Assembly (NCBI GenBank): GCA_910574475.1
Contig: CAJTAT010000004.1
Location: forward strand, 62,001-126,000
Origin: Clostridia bacterium
GTDB taxonomy: Bacteria > Bacillota > Clostridia > Lachnospirales > Lachnospiraceae
DNA: 64,000 nt
Direction: 5' to 3'
Part shown: positions 58,259 to 64,000 of the stretch, one piece after another
Position numbering within the stretch: position 1 is the first letter of the stretch
Layout: every line of letters begins with the position of its first letter
Program-made: the position numbers and the translations under genes
Notes under the pieces: model-generated
The model's input: the letters and a program-made list of their open reading frames with translations, nothing else
Database searches by the model: none
What the model was told of the DNA's origin: nothing

Positions 58259-58831
58259 TCATGATTCAAAGACTGCCTTAACAAGGCGATCATACTCCTG
58301 CCAGGCAGAGTATTCCTGCAAATCTCTGAGAGCTTCGGCCACAGACCGATACATCCATCCATGCATCTTCTTGTCCTTTTCATTAAAACGCTCCCACACT
58401 GCGTCTCCAATGACATTCACATCCCGGTATATGGCACGAAGATTTGAGAGCTTATCTGCCAGAGCTAACATTTTTGCCTCTGTAGATGCCTCTGTCTCCA
58501 AAAACGTAATGGTCTCACGCTTACGCGTCTTCCACGTCAGAGCTGGCGGAAGATTGCGTCTTTTATCCTCGCTCTCCCCAAGAACAAGCTCCGTAATTCT
58601 ACGGCCAAAATGAGCCAGCAGCTTCTCTTCTGTAGCGTCTGTATCCTCCAACACATCATGTAAAACTGCTGCGGCTATCACTTCCTCATCATCCGTCATA
58701 GTGCAGACAATAGCTGCGGCCTCCATAGGATGCATAATATAAGGTACGCTTGTCCCTTTCCGTGTAGTTCCCGCATGTTGCCTGGTTGCAAATATAATCG
58801 CATGATCCAATACTGTCATTGACACCCTCAT
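58259..58831 (-). CDS. HD-domain phosphohydrolase, (p)ppGpp-hydrolase-like
   Basis: A protein of about 190 residues with the HD fold of RelA/SpoT hydrolases: FATRQHAGTTRKGTSVPYIM (first His), HPMEAAAIVCT, AAAVLHDVLEDTDATEEKLL (HD pair) and LALADKLSNLRAIYRDV (Asp). No synthetase domain is present, so it is a small hydrolase or degenerate regulator. Start ATG 58831 follows GGGGGAATGG; an ATG four codons later is also possible. It starts inside the last codons of the homoserine dehydrogenase open region or just after it, so the two genes are probably co-transcribed. Confidence 0.8.
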   Translation of the reverse strand: MRVSMTVLDHAIIFATRQHAGTTRKGTSVPYIMHPMEAAAIVCTMTDDEEVIAAAVLHDVLEDTDATEEKLLAHFGRRITELVLGESEDKRRNLPPALTWKTRKRETITFLETEASTEAKMLALADKLSNLRAIYRDVNVIGDAVWERFNEKDKKMHGWMYRSVAEALRDLQEYSAWQEYDRLVKAVFES

Positions 58832-58869
58832 CCATTCCCCCTGTTTTTGCTTATCCAGCCTTTTACGAG

Positions 58870-60162
58870 TCACCCATATACCCGAAGTACTGTGGAAATT
58901 TCTTTGATCATAGACATTTCCTTCAGTACCAGAAGAGAATCCTTAAAATGACGCTCCAATACATGATCTGTAATCACTACCAGTTCTGCAAATTCACCAT
59001 ACTTATTTTTTTGGATCACCTGGGCAATGCTCACATGATTGTTAGCAAACACAGAGGCGATTCCTGCCAAAACACCTGGGCGATCCTCCACCTGCAGACG
59101 CAGGAAATAGCGATTGCCAGTCTCATCTATAGGTTTCACCCGAAGGCTTTTATAGCAAGTACAGTGAATCTTACCTGTACATCCTGCCTGGATATTGCGG
59201 GCAATCTCGAAAATATCTCCGGCTACTGCACTTCCTGTGGGCAGCTTTCCTGCTCCCCTTCCCAAAAACATGGCATCGTCCACTGCATCTCCGTGTACAA
59301 ATACTGCATTAAATGAATCGTTCACGGAAGCCAGTGGATGATCCTTTGGAATCAGCATGGGGTAAACTCCTACCTCAATACCATCCTGCGTATTCCTTGC
59401 CACTCCAAGAAGCTTAATCACCGTATTCAGTTCTGCGGCATAAGCAATATCGGCGGCTGTAATTTTCGTAATTCCCTCCATATATACATCATCAAAAGTT
59501 ACTCGGGAATTAAAGGCAATGGATGCCATAATAGCCACCTTCCGCCCTGCATCATGGCCTTCTACATCGGCAGTGGGATCCGCCTCTGCATACCCCAGCT
59601 CTGTGGCCAAAGCCAATGCATCCGAAAACTCCATCTTGTCCACTGTCATACGCGTCAAAATATAGTTGGTGGTTCCATTTACAATCCCCATTACCTCCGT
59701 AATATGATTGGCTGCAAGGCATTGCTTAAGAGGCCGTATAATGGGAATACCACCTGCCACCGAAGCTTCAAACATCAAATCACAACCATATTCCTGGGCG
59801 GTATCCAGCAATTCCTTTCCATACTCTGCCAGCAAATCCTTATTGGCTGTCACCACATGCTTTCCCGCCCGTAACGCTTCCAAAATATAGGTCCGTGCTG
59901 GCTCGATACCCCCCAGCACTTCTACTACAATCTGGATTTTGGGATCATTTACAATCTCCTCCCAATTATCTGTAAAAAGAGAAGAATCTATTCCTTCTCT
60001 CTCCTTTTTTGTATCGCGCACTAAAATCTTAGAAATATTCACAGAGACGCCAAGCTTTTTGGGCATCTCATCCTTCTGCCACTGAAGAATCTGGTATACT
60101 CCTCCTCCGACAGTCCCCGCACCCAGGAGTGCGATTTTCATTTCTGGAATTCCATTCATCAT
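58870..60162 (-). CDS. hom: Homoserine dehydrogenase
   Basis: A 430-residue enzyme that reduces aspartate semialdehyde to homoserine, the branch to threonine and methionine. N-terminal NAD(P) fold KIALLGAGTVGGGVYQILQW, then VEVLGGIEPARTYILEALRA and VVTANKDLLAEYGKELLDTA; the catalytic domain includes FEASVAGGIPIIRPLKQCLA and NGTTNYILTRM with the lysine region DALALATELGYAEADPTADV. A C-terminal ACT domain (RVKPIDETGNRYFLRLQVED, then GVLAGIASVFANNHVSI) gives feedback control, usually by threonine. GGAGAAAAG precedes the ATG. A TTGACA-type promoter stands upstream. Confidence 0.96.
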   Translation of the reverse strand: MMNGIPEMKIALLGAGTVGGGVYQILQWQKDEMPKKLGVSVNISKILVRDTKKEREGIDSSLFTDNWEEIVNDPKIQIVVEVLGGIEPARTYILEALRAGKHVVTANKDLLAEYGKELLDTAQEYGCDLMFEASVAGGIPIIRPLKQCLAANHITEVMGIVNGTTNYILTRMTVDKMEFSDALALATELGYAEADPTADVEGHDAGRKVAIMASIAFNSRVTFDDVYMEGITKITAADIAYAAELNTVIKLLGVARNTQDGIEVGVYPMLIPKDHPLASVNDSFNAVFVHGDAVDDAMFLGRGAGKLPTGSAVAGDIFEIARNIQAGCTGKIHCTCYKSLRVKPIDETGNRYFLRLQVEDRPGVLAGIASVFANNHVSIAQVIQKNKYGEFAELVVITDHVLERHFKDSLLVLKEMSMIKEISTVLRVYG

Positions 60163-60236
60163 CTTTTCTCCGTATTACAATATTGCTAATTCTAGTTCTA
60201 TTTACTATTCAAATACTCTTTTTTCAATCTATTTTC

Positions 60237-60265
60237 AGTGTACTATGATTTTATAGTCATGTCAA
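60237..60265 (-). promoter_or_regulatory. hom promoter
   Basis: TTGACA (60265-60260), a 17-nt spacer and TACACT (60242-60237) on the minus strand, roughly 75 bp before the hom ATG. Confidence 0.75.
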
Positions 60266-60273
60266 AAAACTTT

Positions 60274-61449
60274 TTATCTTTTTTTCTCCCTCAGTGTCTG
60301 AACCAGCAAAAAAAGCAGAATCGGAAAGAGGACTGCAGCCGAAAGCCCCATTTTGAGGCTGCCATTCACACGCTCTGAAATAATTCCCACCACAGATGGA
60401 CCACCTGAACAGCCCACATCTCCAGCCAGTGCCAAAAGAGCAAACATAGCTGTTCCTCCCTGAGGGCAATGAGCAGACGCCAGACTAAAGCTGCCCGGCC
60501 ACATAATTCCCACAGAAAGTCCACAGAGGCCGCAACCTGCCAGTGACAGAACAGGATGAGGAGCAAAGGCTGCTATCAGATAGCTTATAACGCAGACAAT
60601 GCTGCTGAGAACCATAAATTTTTTCAGAGGAATCCGATCCCCGTATTTTCCATAAAATGCTCTGGATGTCCCCATCAATACAGCAAACATACCTGGTCCC
60701 AGAAGATCTCCCAATGTCTTTGACACCTTCAGCCCTGATTCTGCGAAGTAGGAGGACCACTGACTCATAGCCTGCTCTGAGGCGCCTGAACAAATCATCA
60801 GTAAAAAGAAGAGCCAGAATAGCTTCATAGAGAACAATTTCCTCACAGGAAGAGAATCTTCCTCTTTGCACAACATTCTAATAGGAGAATTCATAAAAAG
60901 AATCCCATTGCACAGAGGAAGAATGGCCCAAACGACTGGCAGATAGCGCCAGTGTTCAATCCCTATCACACGGAAAAATAGGGTGGACACAAGAATCACA
61001 AGTACATGGCCCCAGCAATAAAAGGAGTGCAAAAGACTCATGGAAGAAGACTTTTCCTCTGTAGGAAGAGCCTCAACAATAGGGCTTATCAAAACCTCGA
61101 TCAATCCGCCGCCTATGGCTGAAAGAGTAATGGCTGCCAGTAGCCCCAAATAGGGAGACGGCAAAAATCCTGGTAGGGCAGGAAGCGCCAATAGTCCTGC
61201 GGCAGAAAAAAAGTGGGCAATTACAATGGATCTTTTATACCCAACCCTTTCCACATATCGAGCCGATACAATATCCACTACCATCTGAATCGTAAAATTG
61301 TATGTTACTAGAAAACCAATTTGTTCCAGGGTCAGTGAAAACTCTCTCTGAAAGGTGACAAACAGAAGTGGAGTCAAATTATTAATGACCGCCTGTACAA
61401 TATAGCCCAAATAGCTTGCATAAAGAGTTCTCATAAACTTTTTATCCAT
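60274..61449 (-). CDS. MFS transporter
   Basis: A 391-residue major facilitator with twelve hydrophobic segments and a central loop near residue 195 (MLCKEEDSLPVRKLFSMKLF). The loop 2-3 motif reads VSARYVERVGYKRSIVIAHF, a variant of the G-x-x-x-D/R-R-x-G pattern. Substrate unknown; the overall look (LTPLLFVTFQREFSLTLEQI, SQWSSYFAESGLKVSK) is like sugar or fucose-type MFS proteins of Clostridia. ATG after GAGGAGG. Neighbours give no clue to substrate. Confidence 0.85.
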   Translation of the reverse strand: MDKKFMRTLYASYLGYIVQAVINNLTPLLFVTFQREFSLTLEQIGFLVTYNFTIQMVVDIVSARYVERVGYKRSIVIAHFFSAAGLLALPALPGFLPSPYLGLLAAITLSAIGGGLIEVLISPIVEALPTEEKSSSMSLLHSFYCWGHVLVILVSTLFFRVIGIEHWRYLPVVWAILPLCNGILFMNSPIRMLCKEEDSLPVRKLFSMKLFWLFFLLMICSGASEQAMSQWSSYFAESGLKVSKTLGDLLGPGMFAVLMGTSRAFYGKYGDRIPLKKFMVLSSIVCVISYLIAAFAPHPVLSLAGCGLCGLSVGIMWPGSFSLASAHCPQGGTAMFALLALAGDVGCSGGPSVVGIISERVNGSLKMGLSAAVLFPILLFLLVQTLREKKR

Positions 61450-61551
61450 AAATTCCTCCTCAAATACTGGAAATTCTCCCTGTACTTAAAATTTTCTCTC
61501 ATGTCTCCCTGTTCTCTGAGGGTACAACTATATATTTAAGTTTACATTCCA

Positions 61552-62331
61552 CTATTTGTCAACTATAAATTCTGTCATGCAAGAGCGAAACCGCAACGGT
61601 AGAAGGCTCTGCTGACATCTGGGATTCCTTCGCTCCTCTATGGCAATACTCTTACAAAAACTTTTCCACAACTGTTGAAATTCATCCTCCTGATCTGAAT
61701 AATACTTTTTGTAGTCTGGGTTCAACATTTCGGCGTCTGCCAGTACCCAGGGATATTCCTTCCTGTGAATAGCCATCTGTCTCCGTCGGATATCATGAAT
61801 GATCCAGTTTTCCTGTCGGTACCTGTCCTCAAAATGTGGAGCCATCAAAGAAAGCACATCATAAGCCGGCTGGATCTGAGAATATAAAATACCATTCTGT
61901 AATTCCTCAAAGCGCACAAACCCCATCATTCGGTGGGCCTCGTGCCACGCTTTCTGACGAAGTTTCATGACCAGGGCCACATCTTCATTCTGAAGACAGT
62001 TAACCGCATCCCTGCCATTCTTCAGATGAAGGCCCAGTACAATAATCCGATAGATAGCGTCAGCTTTCCGTCTGTCTGTGCAGGCGGCGGCATAGCAGAC
62101 AGCTTCTTCCCCCTCTTCACCCATGCGCTTTCGCACAGTATTCAGCACCTTTTCTGCCTTTGCAAGATCTCTCTCCACATCCCTGTATTCACAAAACAAT
62201 TCCAGATTGGACTCTGCCCTTGTCTCTAATCTTACATTTTTATGCCCCAGGCGACTGTCCCAGGCATCGTATACACCAGTGAGAATCCCATCCAGGCTGT
62301 CTTCACATAGAAATATCGTTGTATTTTCCAT
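61552..62331 (-). CDS. TIGR03915-family putative DNA repair protein
   Basis: A 259-residue cytosolic protein of the TIGR03915 (DUF4130) family, which is almost always paired with the TIGR03916 radical-SAM protein. Features: TTIFLCEDSLDGILTGVYDA at the start, a helical middle, RFEELQNGILYSQIQPAYDVLSLMAPHF, then WIIHDIRRRQMAIHR and a C-terminal half ending MTEFIVDK. The DUF4130 part is thought to relate to uracil-DNA-glycosylase-like folds, with no proven activity. It lies 10 bp after its partner in one operon. A LexA-like site upstream of the pair supports a DNA-damage role. Confidence 0.9.
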   Translation of the reverse strand: MENTTIFLCEDSLDGILTGVYDAWDSRLGHKNVRLETRAESNLELFCEYRDVERDLAKAEKVLNTVRKRMGEEGEEAVCYAAACTDRRKADAIYRIIVLGLHLKNGRDAVNCLQNEDVALVMKLRQKAWHEAHRMMGFVRFEELQNGILYSQIQPAYDVLSLMAPHFEDRYRQENWIIHDIRRRQMAIHRKEYPWVLADAEMLNPDYKKYYSDQEDEFQQLWKSFCKSIAIEERRNPRCQQSLLPLRFRSCMTEFIVDK

Positions 62332-62341
62332 TTTGATTCCC

Positions 62342-63658
62342 TCATCCTGTTTCCTTCGTCAAATGCATATCATCAAAAAGGGATAACTGACGGTATGTGA
62401 TATCCTGTCCCAGTTCAAAAGGAAGTCTCTCTTTTACGTTCAATAAATTCCTTGTAATATAATCTTCCTCCACTTTAATGGGGTACATAGTGCGTCCCTT
62501 ACAGGTAATAAAATAAAGGGCCCTTTTTAGCACGACTCCCATGCGCTTTAAATCTGCAAAGTCCAGAGTTCCCATTCGCCTGGCCTTTGCAATACGGTTG
62601 GCCGATCTCACACCGATCCCCGGAACTCTCAGCAACATTCCATACTCTGCCCGATTGATCTCCACGGGAAATAATTCCAGGTGACGTAAAGCCCAATCAC
62701 ATTTGGGATCCAGAAGCACATTAAAATTAGGCTTTTCCTCAGAGAGCAGCTCTTTTGCCTCAAAGCCGTAAAAACGCAGCAGCCAGTCTGCCTGATACAG
62801 ACGATGTTCCCGTAGGAGAGGCGGCCCTCCAGGAAGAGCTGGAAGCAGACTATCCTCATTGACCCGCACAAAAGCAGAGTAAAAGACTCGTTTTAGTTCA
62901 AACTTTTTATAGAGAGCTTCGGCCACAGATACTATCTGAAAATCATTTTCTGGCGTAGCACCAATGATCATCTGCGTAGACTGGCCAGCAGGCACAAAAC
63001 GGGGCGCATTTCGATATAATGTGAGCTCATTACGATTCTCTTCCATTCGCATCTGTACCTGCCTCATAGGAGTCAGAATCTTTTTCCTGGATTTATTGGG
63101 CGCCAGAGTCTTCAACCCTTCCGCTGTGGGGAGCTCCAGGTTCACACTCATACGATCTGCCAAGTAGCCCGTCCTCTCAATCAATCTCTCATCTGCTCCC
63201 GGAATGGCCTTCACATGAATATAGCCGCCAAAATGATATTCTGTGCGCAACTTAAATAAAGTTTGATACAATAGCTCCATGGTGTAATTGGGATTCTTTA
63301 GGATACCGGAACTCAAAAATAAGCCTTCGATATAATTTCTCCTGTAAAATCCTATCACCAGATCGCAGATCTCCTGAGGGGTAAAGGTAGCTCTGGGAAC
63401 ATCGTTGGAAACCCGGTTCAGACAATATCTGCAATTGTAAATACACTCATTTGTAAATAAAATTTTTAGCAGAGAAATACACCGTCCGTCTGCAGAAAAG
63501 CTGTGACAAATCCCAGCCTCTATACAATTCCCAATTCCCCGGCCTGTATTGCTCCTGTTCACACCGCTGGAGGTACAAGCCACATCATATTTTGCCGCAT
63601 CCGACAGGATATTCAGCTTTTCCATTAGTGTAAGATTCTCTGGCACACGAACTTGCAT
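62342..63658 (-). CDS. TIGR03916-family radical-SAM DNA modification/repair protein
   Basis: A 438-residue radical-SAM protein. The cluster motif is FTNECIYNCRYCLNR (CxxxCxxC) at about residue 69, preceded by GICHSFSADGRCISLLKILF. Other conserved blocks: GLFLSSGILKNPNYTMELLY, HVKAIPGADERLIERTGYLA, VPAGQSTQMIIGATPENDFQ. A C-terminal helix-hairpin-helix, LLRVPGIGVRSANRIAKARR, is a DNA-binding module seen in repair enzymes. Activity unproven; the family is described as putative DNA modification/repair. It heads an operon with its TIGR03915 partner. The promoter overlaps tandem SOS-type boxes. The ribosome site is AAGGGAAG. Confidence 0.93.
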   Translation of the reverse strand: MQVRVPENLTLMEKLNILSDAAKYDVACTSSGVNRSNTGRGIGNCIEAGICHSFSADGRCISLLKILFTNECIYNCRYCLNRVSNDVPRATFTPQEICDLVIGFYRRNYIEGLFLSSGILKNPNYTMELLYQTLFKLRTEYHFGGYIHVKAIPGADERLIERTGYLADRMSVNLELPTAEGLKTLAPNKSRKKILTPMRQVQMRMEENRNELTLYRNAPRFVPAGQSTQMIIGATPENDFQIVSVAEALYKKFELKRVFYSAFVRVNEDSLLPALPGGPPLLREHRLYQADWLLRFYGFEAKELLSEEKPNFNVLLDPKCDWALRHLELFPVEINRAEYGMLLRVPGIGVRSANRIAKARRMGTLDFADLKRMGVVLKRALYFITCKGRTMYPIKVEEDYITRNLLNVKERLPFELGQDITYRQLSLFDDMHLTKETG

Positions 63659-63679
63659 CTTGCTTCTTCCCTTCTGTGG

Positions 63680-63738
63680 CGAATATTTGTTCCGAACGTT
63701 TGTTCTTTTATTCTACCACAAAGAGAAAGAAGTTACAA
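63680..63738 (-). promoter_or_regulatory. SOS-type promoter with tandem LexA-like boxes
   Basis: On the minus strand TTGTAA (63738-63733), a 17-nt spacer and TAGAAT (63715-63710) form a promoter. Right downstream lie two abutting 14-mers: CGAACGTTTGTTCT (63693-63706) and CGAATATTTGTTCC (63680-63693), each with two differences from the Gram-positive LexA consensus CGAACRNRYGTTYC. The placement over the transcription start fits LexA repression. Confidence 0.82.
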
Positions 63739-64000
63739 GCAAAAATTTTTTAGCCGAACTACAACATTGTGTATCCCACTCTTAAGATATCTCACAATGC
63801 CAAATGGATTCTCACAATATTTTTCTGCCAGTTCTTTCAAAGCTTCACTCAACTGATTCTCCATTTCCAAAGAATCCATTTCCTTAAGATGATACTGCAG
63901 CTTCTGCCAGTCCGGCTCCTGAAAATTCTGCTCGGAAAGCGGCTTTTGGGCAAAAATATGTTTTGCAACATCCATAAGAAGCACTTCGCAGATATTATCA
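63733..64000 (-). CDS. C-terminal end of an uncharacterised protein (5' part outside window)
   Basis: The frame is open from the window edge to a TAA at 63733, giving at least 88 residues: DNICEVLLMDVAKHIFAQ, then EQNFQEPDWQKLQYHL, a helical stretch EMENQLSEALKELAEKYCEN, and the end GIVRYLKSGIHNVVVRLKNF. A GTG at 63984 could start an 83-residue protein, but without a ribosome site I favour a longer gene entering from outside. I do not recognise it. Its stop lies on the -35 element of the radical-SAM promoter. Confidence 0.55.
   Translation of the reverse strand, partial: DNICEVLLMDVAKHIFAQKPLSEQNFQEPDWQKLQYHLKEMDSLEMENQLSEALKELAEKYCENPFGIVRYLKSGIHNVVVRLKNFCL

Noticed and set aside
1-64000. 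tRNA, rRNA, CRISPR array, prophage or insertion sequence
   Set aside because: No cloverleaf-like sequence, no evenly spaced repeats, no transposase or integrase motifs were found on reading both strands.

Overview
The window looks like chromosomal DNA of a low-to-mid GC anaerobic Firmicute of the class Clostridia, most likely family Lachnospiraceae. Supporting signs are strong AGGAGG ribosome-binding sites, TTGACA-N17-TATAAT type promoters, YesM/YesN-type two-component genes, a DUF4250 protein, the TIGR03915/TIGR03916 DNA-repair pair, a class Ic aspartate aminotransferase, split chromate transporters and LexA boxes of the Gram-positive type. No rRNA, tRNA, phage, insertion sequence or CRISPR array was seen. 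The placement is inference from gene content, not from a marker gene.

Layout. 1-4.9 kb: a truncated bioB under a BirA-type operator, an XRE regulator, a GT14 glycosyltransferase, a ribokinase-family kinase and a Gfo/Idh/MocA oxidoreductase. 4.9-11 kb: glutamate synthase gltB-gltD, separated by a very large hairpin. 11-18 kb: a CPBP protease and SGNH/SASA esterase pair, a TPP riboswitch with thiT, scrK-argS and exoA. 17.4-22.1 kb: a DUF815 ATPase, nicotinamidase-like, CotH and LarE operon. 22.4-24.4 kb: a YtrA-type GntR repressor with an ABC exporter behind a clear palindromic operator. 24.4-26.5 kb: a HEAT-repeat/RNA-methylase fusion and a lipoprotein. 26.7-35.8 kb: an apparent amino-acid uptake and catabolism island (ABC importer, aminotransferase, DapA-family aldolase, PucR and LysR regulators, aspartase). 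35.8-43.1 kb: housekeeping genes (acetyltransferase, cyclophilin, RarA, polysaccharide deacetylase), then a chromate-transporter pair with its LysR regulator, and DUF4250. 43.2-53.1 kb: a galactose unit, made of YesN response regulator, YesM-like kinase, membrane-anchored sugar-binding sensor, mglB, mglA, mglC and galK. 53.2-60.2 kb: a second amino-acid ABC importer, uppP, an aspartate aminotransferase, an HD hydrolase and homoserine dehydrogenase. 60.3-64 kb: an MFS transporter and a predicted SOS-regulated radical-SAM DNA-repair pair.

How the genes work together. The galactose unit reads as a three-component sensor (sugar-binding protein, kinase, AraC-type regulator) that controls mglBAC through a direct-repeat site seen just upstream of mglB; galK then phosphorylates the imported sugar. 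The 26.7-35.8 kb island can be read as import of an amino acid, transamination to a 2-oxo acid, aldol cleavage by the DapA-family enzyme and recycling of the amino group as aspartate through aspartase; the substrate is unknown. All three solute-binding-protein operons carry a hairpin directly after the binding-protein gene, which should give more binding protein than permease.

The least explained signals are non-coding: three intergenic imperfect palindromes with an extra 7-8 nt in one arm (6393-6485, 26587-26667, 58109-58177), a structured stretch downstream of galK (51784-51902), and a separate predicted small RNA between galK and the YesN gene (51589-51715). The clearest functional link is the pair of tandem LexA-like boxes at the promoter of the radical-SAM repair pair.
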